DNA from: Haliaeetus albicilla
Lineage: Eukaryota; Chordata; Aves; Accipitriformes; Accipitridae
Reading direction: 5' to 3'
Length of the DNA: 64,000 nt
Assembly (NCBI RefSeq): GCF_947461875.1
Contig: NC_091499.1
Span: 24,148,494 to 24,212,493 of the forward strand
A program made the position numbers and the translations under genes. Position 1 is the first letter of the stretch, and every line of letters starts with the position of its first letter. Positions 50,930 to 60,640 of this stretch are shown here, piece after piece. The notes below the pieces were generated by a model that ran no database searches, was not told the DNA's origin, and saw only the letters and a list, made by a program, of their open reading frames with translations.

Positions 50930-51240
50930 AACGGCCCAGCCCTCCACGGGATAAGTGGAATGCTTTGCTGGTAGATAGCAGCACCTTCCCCCATACTCTG
51001 CACGCTGTGTGTGTACGAAAGCGTATCCAGAATACAGCTACGAAACAGCTAGCCCTAAGGAAACTTGGGTTTGCCTCATCTTCTAGCTTTCCCGCGGAGC
51101 ACAGGCAGAAGAGCCCGTGATGGCCGTGTCGCGGTGCGGAGTTTAGGACACGGCAAGGCAAGCAAACACCTTCTTTCCCAAACAGGGTCCCCCTCCACCA
51201 GCCAGGGAGCAAGTGGGATTTGGCGACGGTTGCCACCTCT
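50930..51240. promoter_or_regulatory. Second CpG-rich segment
   Basis: About 14-16 CpGs occur within 310 bp, including 'cccgcggagcac' (51091) and 'ggccgtgtcgcggtgcgg' (51122). The segment is separated from the island at 50050 by AT-rich sequence. Open frames here occur on both strands without coding character. It may form a pair with the upstream island, such as a promoter and a flanking regulatory element. Confidence 0.35.
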
Positions 51241-51639
51241 TCTGCAACTGAAGAAGCAGCAGAGTGCAATTTGAAAATTGGATATGGTCCGCAAATGAAA
51301 TCTGACATGCAAACAGCTAAGAATGCGGGTTATGTGCAATCCCCAGCCCCACATCTGCACCCAATTTGCACAAAGGATTCCTGTCATTTTCCAGGGCTGA
51401 AACAAAACCTCGGTTCAGCAAGCCCCACAACTTCGGAGGGCTGAAATTTGCAGCGGAGCCTTGCAGCCTCGTTTCCCCTCAGATGGAAACGTTTCTTGCT
51501 GTAACTCCCCAGTTCCTCTCTTCCAAATGCTGAGCATATTCTCAGCCGCAGCTGCACACGGCTGAAGATAAGCCTGGGGCAACGTCAAGAAGAAGCTGCA
51601 ACATTTCTTTAAGAAGCGAGTATTAATATATTTCCTGTT

Positions 51640-51930
51640 AGACACGGAAAATAGGATTAGAGGTGATATTATGACAAAGGCCGTCTGTGAAATGAGGAAT
51701 AAATGTCATTAATGCCCCCTAATGGGCAAAGTGGTCTCCCACCTGCATGTATGTATCAGGCCTGTATTAGATTGTCATACATAATTGATAGTGAAATAAG
51801 ACCTTTTTCCACTGAACGGGAAAAAAGGCTTATGCTGTAAATTCATTTACAGCAGATTCATTTGCAAAGAGATTGATCCAATCAAAGATTGAGAAATTGA
51901 GTCCAAACTGATTTTATTACATGAGGACTA
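51640..51930. promoter_or_regulatory. Block resembling a conserved non-coding element, with two hairpins
   Basis: This is high-complexity AT-rich sequence with many regulatory-type words: 'atgacaaagg' (51671), 'tcattaatgcccc' (51709), 'tacataattga' (51778), 'ttcatttgcaaag' (51859), 'ccaatcaaag' (51879, TCF-like) and 'gattttattac' (51911). Within it lie two consecutive inverted repeats: CCTTTTTCC/GGGAAAAAAGG (51802-51828) and a perfect TGCTGTAAAT-tc-ATTTACAGCA (51833-51854). It lacks coding signal. Of all blocks in the window it looks most like a vertebrate conserved element, but this is judged from texture only. Confidence 0.4.
51833..51854. repeat. Perfect 10-bp inverted repeat with 2-nt spacer
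   Basis: TGCTGTAAAT and ATTTACAGCA are exact reverse complements separated by TC. The site could bind a dimeric factor or form a short cruciform or RNA hairpin. A loop of 2 nt is too tight for a stable RNA hairpin unless the innermost pairs open. Confidence 0.85.
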
Positions 51931-52894
51931 GGATCATATTATAAATATCTGTTAAGTATACAGCAAGTAAGAACAAAGCAAAATAAAGCCAATGGAGGAA
52001 AATCCTTCCTCACCCTGAAAGGAGTATGTACCCTTTATTTCTTCTTACCAGTTCACGATACAAGATAGTGCAACATAAAATGCCTCTCTTAACAGTGATA
52101 ACCCTTCAAGTAGTTTTCTCCATGTGACATTTACTAAACAGTGACATCTATTGGGGACCAGTATTTCAAGAAATTGGAGAACGGGAGTGTGTTCAGACTT
52201 GACCGATGAAAGCATTTGAAATTACCCTGTATAGGACACAATTCTGAATTAGAAGAGAGATGGATGAATGACCTCAGAGATCTATTCCATCTCTAGGGCT
52301 AGACCATGTTATTACGAGACAGACTGAAGCAGTTGTGGGTGGGGAGGTGCGAGTGTGTGAAATTTCACTGCAGTTTTAAACCAAATACTGGCAGCGGGCA
52401 TTTCCAGTGGGTGTCCAGTGGAGTGTATGTGGCAACAAAATTTTCCTTTTAAAAAATGCAATATAGATACGCGTTCTCCACTGTGGGGCAGCTGCAGAAG
52501 CCAGGAGTCCCGGTTAGGAGCTGTGTCTCCTGCCGCTTCCCTGCAGCGCTCTTCCCTTCACCGGGGGAGATGAACCCTCCTGTCCTTCCATCCACATAAA
52601 GTGGCCCTTTCTTTCTAGGAATGTCAAAACGAAGCTCTGACAAATCACACAATGCTTAGTGGACAGTTTTATCCGAAATGGAAAAAAAAAAAAATTGTGG
52701 CTGTAGAATGGGCTAGGTAACAGTGAAATCAGAGCTCTTATTTCAGTGCTGTGAGGACCCCAGCTCCCAGGGGCTGCTGCCAGCCCCCCCCGAGCCATCT
52801 CCCCCCAGGCTGAGCCAGCCCCATCCCTCAGCCTCTCCTCGCGGGGCAACTGCTCCAGCCCCGACCACCTTGGGGGTCCTTGCTGAATTCACGC
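51931..52894. other. Non-coding stretch
   Basis: No gene is supported. It runs from AT-rich sequence at the left to a GC-rich, C-run-containing stretch at 52740-52880. An A-run lies at 52682-52694. Confidence 0.45.
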
Positions 52895-53240
52895 CAGTTT
52901 GTCTATGTTTTGCATTGAGGGAAGCCCAAACCCAGGCGCCATATCCTCAGGTCTCACGAGTGGGGAGCAGAGGAGGAGAACCCCATCCCTAGATGGATGG
53001 ACCATGCTCCTGCTGTCACTGCTGGCTCCCGCGTGGCTCCTGGTGCTCCAGGGCACCAGTATCTCCCACAGAGCTGGTCTCCAGCCCGGCAGCCCCCAGC
53101 CCGCACCCTTGCAAGGTTATCCCCCTCAAAGGTCCGGGAGTTTGCATCGATCCTCCTTGAATTTCACAAGATTGCTGTTGGCTCATCCCTCCAGCCCAAC
53201 TGGGCCCTGAGGTGGAGAGCTGTGTTGTTGCTCCTGAAAC
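52895..53240 (-). mobile_element. Old CR1-related fragment (antisense)
   Basis: Plus-strand words match, in order, the antisense of a CR1 internal region common in birds: 'ccatatcctcaggtctcacgagt' region, 'gcaccagtatctccc' (53053), 'ctccttgaatttcacaagatt' region (53152-53174, family form 'cttgttgaacttcatgaggtt') and 'ctcatccctccagcccaactgggccct' region (53182-53208, family form 'cccatctctccagcctgtccaggtccct'). Divergence is high, so this copy is much older than the CR1 at 24.6 kb. Open frames here are by-products of the GC-rich repeat. Confidence 0.5.
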
Positions 53241-53819
53241 GATTTTACTAATCTTGTACATGCCTTGGAATCCCTTCAGTGCATTTCTGAAGGCAGCTCC
53301 AGGGCCAGATGATTTTCTGAAGTGAAGCTGGCAAGCAGGGGCTGAGAGGCGAGCCAGGCCGTTTCCCACAGAAGTTCGGTTGCTGTGTTTTTGATTTATA
53401 TTGTTATTTTGTAAATGGCACATTTTAAAAGTAAAAAAAATAAACACCAAGTTAAGCGATGTAGCCTAATACATACTTAGAAGAAAAATGAAATGAATGC
53501 TGAGAACCTGAGTACTTAATTTCTGTGGCATGGCCTCAATTTCAGGTCGACCTGGAGTTTTTCAAAAGAAAATACAAATATATTGCAATGAAACTTTTCT
53601 AATGAAAATATATTGGTTTTCCGTAATGAGGTCCAGAATGGAATTTCTAGTCTGAACCAGAACAAAGGAGCAGCACCTCCGAATGGTCCCTGCCTAGGGC
53701 CCACTTTTAGGGGAGGAGAGACCCAGTCCCATAATAATGTTGTGCTCAGCTCCAAACAAGGACCTCCTACCTCCCAGTGGGTCCCTAACGGGTTGCTCTG
53801 CTCAGTTTCCAAAACAGTT

Positions 53820-53915
53820 TTTGGAAGACTTTGATTTTATTCCAACACAGAATGAAAATAAGTTTCAAAACCTCAACATTTTTTGTTAAACAGAATTTTC
53901 CCAGCCAAACCTACC
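53820..53915. repeat. Possible ancient interspersed repeat
   Basis: Words such as 'aatgaaaataagtttcaaaac', 'ctcaacattttttgttaaac' and 'agaattttcccagcc' resemble an old sauropsid repeat with alternating 'gaaattttc/gttgaaaa' motifs. The same texture is seen at 28070-28300. No family name can be given and chance is possible. Confidence 0.2.
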
Positions 53916-54099
53916 ATAGATTATTACTGTTACAAATCCCCCAAGCGCTTCCAGAATAATCAAAAAGAAGTGCTTCATCCAGAAAAATCCGAAATCAAAA
54001 CCAAAGGGTAGAAAGAAGAGATACAGCACGTCGGGAGGTCAGTGGTTGTGTGGCCACCCCGTACTGGCATAACGGTACAGGGAAGGAGATTCTTATCAT

Positions 54100-54480
54100 C
54101 GTGTAAGTGCCCACAGGAGTAATCCAGCCCGGACTGGTTTTTTTGGGGGGGGAAGCAGCCCGATCCGTGCAACCTCCCACACGCTGTTCCCCACCGAGGC
54201 AATGCTCCCTGTGCACGCAGCCATCTGTCTCCGCATCCCTCTTCCCCTGCCTTGGCAGCCACCTCCTCCTCCGTGTTTCCCCACCAGGACGGCGGCAGCC
54301 CTCCCCAAACCTCCCCGCTGCCGCTGCCAGCCCTGCCCTTCTGCTGCCTTGTCAGGAGGAGAGGGGGGACAGGTAAGCAGGGGAGAACAACGCTCCTGTG
54401 CGGGAAGAAGGAGAGGAGGTAGCTCAGCCCTGCTCGCCTAGGAAGACAGAAGGAAGGCAAGGGCTGTCACGAAGCAGAGA
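54100..54480. other. GC-rich segment
   Basis: High GC with moderate CpG and C-rich strand bias on plus ('cacctcctcctccgtg', 'ccgctgccgctgcc'). It produces overlapping open frames on both strands, including a 161-codon one on minus (53975-54460). No frame resembles a known protein, and the runs of Pro/Ser or Gly/Glu residues reflect composition. Confidence 0.4.
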
Positions 54481-54856
54481 GGGAATGGGCTTGTTCCCTC
54501 TCCCTCCTTCATCTTCCAGGGCTGACCAGGCACATCCCGCAGCCTGTGTTTGACGTACAGTCAGGACTGTGCTATGCTCGGTACTAAAGGCGTTTTGCAG
54601 CCACGTGGAATCCTTTATCCAGGCGAGGGACCCCTAAGCTGAGCCTGGCTGGGTGTCACCAGTGGGGTGACGGTGAGAGTAGGAGCTCTAGGTCTACACA
54701 AACACTCGCGACGTGGGTGTCTGACAGTCAGAGCATCGCTCCCGCACTGCTCTGCAGCAGCTTGAGCACAGCTCCTCGCTCAGGATCGTGAACCCCAATG
54801 TCAATCCTAGGGCCGCTGGGCTGGGATCCACTCAGCGTGTGATGTTTAGTCGACTT

Positions 54857-54965
54857 CTGCCTTAATTCTCCATCTGCAATATGGGGAAAATACAGATATA
54901 TTTCCCTGTTTTCCAGGATAAACACATTACAAGATTGTGAAGGTCTGGATGGGGACCAGAAACAG
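54857..54965 (+). mobile_element. MIR-like SINE tail fragment
   Basis: 'cttaattctccatctgcaatatggggaaaatac' region corresponds to the MIR segment 'cagtttccccatctgtaaaatggggataatac', followed by 'acacattacaagattgtgaaggt' (family form 'gggttgttgtgaggat'). It is a short, diverged remnant with no upstream core preserved. Confidence 0.55.
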
Positions 54966-56339
54966 GAAGAATAAATGTTTCTCTTTTCCTATTAAAGTGG
55001 GTGGAATTTTTATGGGAAGGGAGGCAAAACCTTTACTTTCTGTAGCAGAATAATAATTTCAGGCTGGAGAAAAAAAAAACTGGAAGAAGCCTCTGGTAGG
55101 AAGTTGTACTTTTTGTCAAAGGGCTCAGATGCCATTATAAGGCAAAATACCTATGCATTTTTCCTTAGGATCATCTTTCACCAAAAAAGATAAGCTCTTG
55201 GTTGAATGCTTGGCATCAAACAGCAGATAGTGAAGTGGGGATTTCTCGTGTCCTGAGCTCTGTGAGAAAACACCACCTTCGTGAAAAAGAAAGCGCGGTT
55301 TGCTAAAAGAGCAGTTTCACAGCTAGTAGATCTTTCTACTCCTATGTGGACAAAGGGCATTTCTAGCTCTGCAGCCCTTTTCCCCCCACCTCTCGCCTCC
55401 GACGTCTCTCTGCTCCACATGGAGACTCTTCCTCAGTCAGATGTCCAGGACAGCGCAGGTCAGGGACAGGGTATGCGCTTCCTCAGCCTCTTGTTTTCTG
55501 AGAGAAAGGTGAAAAGAACAAAACACTACCCAATCCAGAGCTGCACTGTATTTATAGCAACCATAATTAACATCCTCTTAGGCTGGCCTGGGAGCTCCTG
55601 GGTTTGTTTGCCTGATAAGAGACTGCTTAGGGATAAAAGCAGTTCTGGGAAGAGACCCCTGTAGGATTTTTTCTTCCTGGAGATTCTGCATGAGTCTGGG
55701 TCTGCTTCTTCATCTCAACATCCACAAATATAAAAGGGGGCCAAGCAGCAAAGCAGGGATATGAGGAGGGCAGGCATCTCGTCTGTTCCCTGCAGCAGCT
55801 CTGCCTGGCACGAGTTCTGCCACCATTAGGGCACCAGGCTTTCTTCAGGATTTTCTCGGCAGGTTTCCACACACTCTCTGTGCTTGGCCCAGCATGTGAT
55901 AAGGTTGCTAGCAATGCAAATGCGTGCTCTGCACGGTGCTTTAATAACTTGCAAAAGAGAGGATTACTGCAAAAATCTCCTGATCTGACTCCTAGAAGCA
56001 GTTTTATCCCAGGGTAGAAAATGGATGTTTCTCCACACAGATCTTCTGTGAAGGCGACTGCGCTGAATATCCCAAGCTGTGATTACTGGAGGCTTCAGCC
56101 AGCAGTTATTTGTGTCTGTTTTCCCTCTATAGCAGGAAAGTAAGGGCTGGTTAGTTCAGCCGGATGTTTCTCTGCTCAGTGAGACTTTAGGCTCCCTCCT
56201 AGCCCTGTTCCCCATCCGTCTCTGAGTCTGCTTTCTCTTCCAACAGCTTGGGCACCACGGAGCATTCCAGTGCCTGGAGGTCAAATGTGAAGGACCATCG
56301 CTCCCTACACATTACACCTCCTGCCTCAGAGGGGGGTGA
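54966..56339. other. Non-coding stretch
   Basis: No supported gene. The open frames at 55281-55664 (+) and 55627-55914 (-) have no recognisable domain. The base composition is mixed. Confidence 0.45.
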
Positions 56340-57110
56340 TAATCTTATTTTTCTTCAATTTGAAAAACATTTAACTAATTATATCATCACTTTTGTTTAT
56401 ATGATATTTGAAACGTCCCATTATTAATGTTGTCCAACACTTCAATATAACAGCGTGCTTCTATTTGCTTGTTTCTCTGCCAAATTTCCATGTTCTCACA
56501 CAGAATGCTTTCCTCTGGCTGATTACATTTTTAAGTGTTTTTTCAAAATCAGCCCATCCTCCATTTCTTGGAACAAAGCTGAGAATAAGATATGTCATTT
56601 CCCATATTAAAAAGTTATTTTCTGATACCTTTGCAGTGTGCAATGTCTTTCTATCTCAGAGCAGGGACTGGCATTTGACTGGCCTTAGTGTTAATGCACA
56701 CCTTTTGCCATTTTCAGGAAAATTGTCTATTTTAGCCCCAATTTCAGAGAAAAATAAATGCCTTTGTTCTATATTAAGGATATTGACGTAAAATTAACAT
56801 TTTAGTGCCTGATTTGGCAGCCTTATTAATAATGTTTTCAGCATATTATTTATATATGTTATTTTATTGAAGTACTTTAAAACTTTATTTTCCAAATCAC
56901 CTTTTACACCCTACTGAGTAGGCTCTTTAGCATATTAAAATTCACAGACATATGCACACCAAAAAAAATGGCTCTAAACATAGCATTGATTAACCGTAAA
57001 CTTTTAAATGAAAAGTCTGTAGGCTGGAGTAGCACAAATAATTATTACAATCAACATGAAGAGATTTTTTTAATATAGTTCATAAAATAGGAACAGTGGC
57101 ACTGTGTGTT
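56340..57110. promoter_or_regulatory. Long AT-rich block resembling a conserved element
   Basis: This is about 770 bp of high-complexity AT-rich DNA with repeated homeodomain cores ('taactaattat' 56373, 'attattaatgtt' 56421, 'agtgttaatgcac' 56687, 'ttattaataatg' 56823) and few simple repeats. A 128-codon plus-strand open frame (56408-56791) runs through it despite the low GC, but it is rich in Phe/Leu/Ser/Ile with no family resemblance. A conserved regulatory block is the likelier reading. Confidence 0.3.
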
Positions 57111-57199
57111 ATTTCCTGTATTGAAAGCAACTATTATTTGCCACTTCTACACATTGCTGTTTGAATGAGACATTAAAAATAGTGCCTCTCATTTGCCAG

Positions 57200-57292
57200 G
57201 CTCTGAAACTACCCAGCTGGAGGGCAGAGAAAGGAAGTGTTCAGGGTGCTCACAAAGAAAACGTGCCAGATCCTGCTACCAGTCCTACCAGT
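57200..57292 (+). other. Candidate internal exon (93 bp)
   Basis: An acceptor 'gcctctcatttgccag' (ending 57199) and a donor 'ccagt|gtaagt' (GT at 57293) bracket 93 bp, a multiple of three. The frame starting at 57200 is open and its codons are strongly purine-first, as in real exons: GCT CTG AAA ... GCA GAG AAA GGA AGT GTT ... AAA GAA AAC GTG. It encodes 31 residues starting ALKLPSW, with an acidic/basic mix and no known motif. The frame one base earlier is also open. Against it: GTAAGT alone is common by chance, and the base before the donor is T instead of G. No gene name can be given. If real, it would belong with the coding-like stretches at 58.4 and 62.0 kb on the same strand. Confidence 0.22.
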
Positions 57293-58380
57293 GTAAGTCT
57301 AGAGTAAAGCTACTCGCTGTATTCATGGGTATTCTGGAACAGTATAGAACAATGCGATTTGATCCATTGGGTAATAACAAGACACAGAAGAAAAGAAGAG
57401 AAAAAATGAAATGAAAAGCAGATAGGCTGCACCGGAGTGATCACTGGTGACTGGGCTGTTAGGGCAGAAAGAAGTGTCAGCCTTTCAGGTCTTGCTGGCG
57501 GCTTATATTTCACTTCAGCAAAATGAACAAAATATCATCGTCTTTAATCAGGTTTGACCATTCCCACATTCAGTCACGCCAGCCCCACAGATCACATCCC
57601 GCAGGTGTTTTTACAGCAGAAGTAGAGGGGCGGTCAGGTACCTGCAGCCTCCCCAGTCCCTCGCCACTGGCCGATCAGTACCAGGAGAGAAACCAGCCCA
57701 GCAGGTCCATAAAAGACCATGCTATGCCCTTGTGCTATGGTCCCTTAGCAGCACGTCCTTTAGACCTGTTGATGCTGCCAATGTGGTGTGTAACAAGCCG
57801 ACTGTATACAGAAATGTGGATTTATATCACAACTATTTGCTTTTTTTGTGCTAAGTCTCATCTGTCTGTGCAAAGGAAATAATAAAATCAGAGGGCAGGT
57901 TCTGGGACGTTCATCATGTACAGTGTTATGTTTTGTTTCAGTAAGAAACAGCTGTATAAGGATTATAAAAATGTGATTTGCCAAAAATATTTTAAATATT
58001 TGAAAAAGGATTTGGTGGCATTTTCCTTATAAAAATAACCAATTCCTTCTGCGTTGACTAATGGCAGCCGTACAGAATGAGGTGTTTCAGCTGTTGTTCA
58101 TATAGACAGATCATTCTAGAGACGTACAGATGTGATGCACATTAAAAATATAGCGTAACGTTCATAGATGTTTTAGGAGGTGAAGAGCAAAACCTTGACA
58201 TTCATCTGGCATTGTAACGTTTTCATTGGGGGAAGAATTGTGTCAGGAGGAGCAAAACCTCAGGACCGGTCCTGTGCTAAACACCACAGCCGGGAGTCCA
58301 GGGGAACCTGAGGAAGCTGCAGGGTCCCGCAGAGATGCTGCCATGCAGGAGAAGCATGTGGCTAATGAAGCCACCGAGCA
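57293..58380. other. Non-coding stretch
   Basis: No supported gene. The part at 57960-58240 is AT-rich and of high complexity, with regulatory-type words ('cgttgactaatggcagcc' region, 'gtaacgttttcattggg'), and may be another conserved non-coding block. A plus-strand open frame at 57523-57882 lacks recognisable features. Confidence 0.4.
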
Positions 58381-58992
58381 GTGATGGCCAGGGCTGCACG
58401 TTGGGCTCCTACTATGAAGTATCCCTGCTTCAGGATGCACAAAGGGTCCTTCGTGCCCCTGGTTGCCAAACCATACCGGAGGTATTGGCTGAAACCAGAT
58501 TCCTCTGTGCCTCCCACATCTCCGCTGAGTAGAAGCGTTTGACCTCCACGAGACGGGGCCATCCAGACCTGCGGGGAAGGGGAACACGTTTGGTTCTGAG
58601 GATGCGGTCTGCAGAAGCAGCAGAAGGCTGGAGCCTGGAGCACATTTACTGTCCAGCTGCAGGGCGAGAGCCGCTCGCTACTAGCCTGCTGCTGGGGTTT
58701 GGAAGGGATCGCAGAAAGTCTGGCGGGCTCGATGTGCAGGAAAATGGCCTTGCACACAGTGAGCCCCACACATCTCACACTTCTCCAAGTGAAAATGAAT
58801 CCTCTGGGACTGCCCCTTCTGCTAGCCATACACTGCAGAGCTGGATTTGTTGGATTCAATGTACATGAGCTGGAAAACTCACCTGCTGATGTGTTGAAAG
58901 TCGGATGCATCCAGAACTTAAGCAGGCTTACAATGCACATGCTTTGCATTGCATGCAGCCAGTTTCTGTCTAGGATTTCAGAGAAAAGATAG
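58381..58992 (+). pseudogene. Coding-like stretch, possibly a decayed exon or retrocopy; strand unresolved
   Basis: One plus-strand frame reads like protein-coding sequence from 58381 to a TAG at 58990-58992, broken only by TGA at 58540-58542 and TGA at 58597-58599. Both stops could derive from CGA by CpG deamination. Segments such as KGSFVPLVAKPYRRYW (58441) and GFVGFNVHELENSPADVLKV (58843) have balanced composition and purine-first codons. The minus strand is also open without a stop for 256 codons (58362-59129), unusual for this base composition, so the true coding strand, if any, is unclear. An acceptor-like 'tatccctgcttcag' ends at 58432. I recognise no family in either translation. Alternatives: a live minus-strand exon, a dead plus-strand gene, an old transposon ORF, or chance. 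Confidence 0.22.
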
Positions 58993-60289
58993 AGGAGCCC
59001 TTGGCCGCTTTGCCATATAATCGGAGGGACCACAACTGTGTTCACCCAGCAGCCCCTTTCAGATTCAGGGCTCATGCCCTGTCTGCGCTGCTGTGTGCTG
59101 GTGATGTATTCAATGTTGCACCAGCACAAAAATAGAGTCCTTACTAGAAAAAATGTATAAACTCAAAGACAAAGAGAGGCATGACCTACCAGAAACCTAG
59201 AAATAATTGATTCATGCTCTTTAATAATTAAAAACTTCCATCTGAGCATCCAGGCAAAGGAGGGATACTATTCAGGAGCAAGTTACACTGAGGCTTAAAA
59301 TACAGAAAATAGGATTTATTTTGAGGGGAAAGATGTGGAATCCCAGAGAATGTGAATCACAGGGAAGTCACAGGACTATACAAAGAGAGAATCCCAGTAG
59401 GTGGATCTTGCATTGGCTCATTTTTTTATTTTATGAAATAGAATCCTGAATAGTATAATTCTACAGGTCATTTCCTTTTTAAAATTATCTTGACTGAAAA
59501 GAGACATGAACCTTCTGATTTTCAATACCTATGTGAATCAACACATAGCTGTGAATGTCCTGCCGGTTTGGAGCTTTTTGATACACTGTAGTTTGAGCGT
59601 GAAGGGAAAGGTTGCATTGTGAAAATGAAACAGCTTGCATTTTGAAGATAGCTGGATTTGATTTATTACTTAAAAATGACTGGAGAGAGAACTGAGGTCA
59701 GCATACACACAGCCTTGTGCTGTAACCCACACACTGTCTTTCCTCAAGTTGGGAGAATAACGGATATGCATAATGCAAAGCTTGCTACTGCAAAATGTTC
59801 TACGTTTTCAGCTTTCATGGGTACACAAGCCCCAAGCTGAGATTGCTGATCATCCTTAAAGATGTACTTAGAACCATGCAACACTGAGCCTGAAAGCACT
59901 AATACTGCAACTTGCTCCAGGCATCACTTTAGAGATATGAAAGTCATATGTTCACTTTATAGTATATAGAATATCCTGATACTGGAGCAATAAAACTCTG
60001 CCCCAAACTATTGCAAGTCTAGCTTATGTGTGGTTTCAGCTGTTAACAGAATTCCAGAGAAGAGTGACTTGCAGATTTTCATTCTGAAAGGCCAAATGCC
60101 CTCTCAAATTGAAAAAAACTTAGACAAGTATGCAAAGGCAAGCAAACAGATCCAGATACTTTGCTTTATAATGGCAAAACCCACAAAACTTTACATGTTG
60201 AACACTGCGTTTATGCCCATCAAAGGGAGTAGGTAGTTAAAAGAACAGCCCCTAAGCTGCACAAACATATAAACAGCTCTGTGATTTTA
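58993..60289. other. Non-coding stretch
   Basis: No supported gene. Sequence is AT-rich with short open frames only. Confidence 0.45.
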
Positions 60290-60640
60290 AGATCTAAACA
60301 TGCGGACATCCGGCCATTAGTAATTTGCATGTATCAATATTTTGTTAGTAAACATATGCAGTACTTTTTACACCTGACCACAAGCTGCTATTTTTAATTT
60401 AAACTTACACTAAACAGGGCGAGCTTTTTTACTTCCCTCGCTTCATTTCTTAAGGCAGGCATCTTCCACTTAAGGCACATAAATACCTTGTCTGTATTGC
60501 CTCCATAGGCAACTGGAAAGGAACATGTATTTTAATGAAAATGAGGAAGTTCATAAGGCTGATGCTTCTAGGGCTTAGCACGCAATTACACTTACTCTAT
60601 AAATACTAGTTGTTACATAGGCCTCCAGTTATGCTGACTG
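60290..60640. promoter_or_regulatory. Block resembling an enhancer, with a cluster of factor motifs
   Basis: Within about 60 bp lie ATTTGCAT (60323-60330, octamer/POU), GTAAACA (60348-60354, forkhead), ACACCT (60370-60375, T-box half-site) and ACCACA (60377-60382, RUNX), with homeodomain-like 'ccattagtaat' (60314) just before. The rest of the block is complex, with a pair of 'cttaaggca' words at 60451-60476. This density suggests a regulatory element, but each motif alone is common. Confidence 0.3.

Noticed and set aside
53016..53450. 144-codon minus-strand open frame
   Set aside because: It overlaps an old CR1-like fragment, so at most it is repeat-derived, and it has no recognisable domain.
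53975..54460. 161-codon minus-strand open frame
   Set aside because: Lies in GC-rich low-stop sequence with open frames in other phases too; the protein is dominated by composition-driven Gly/Pro/Ser runs.
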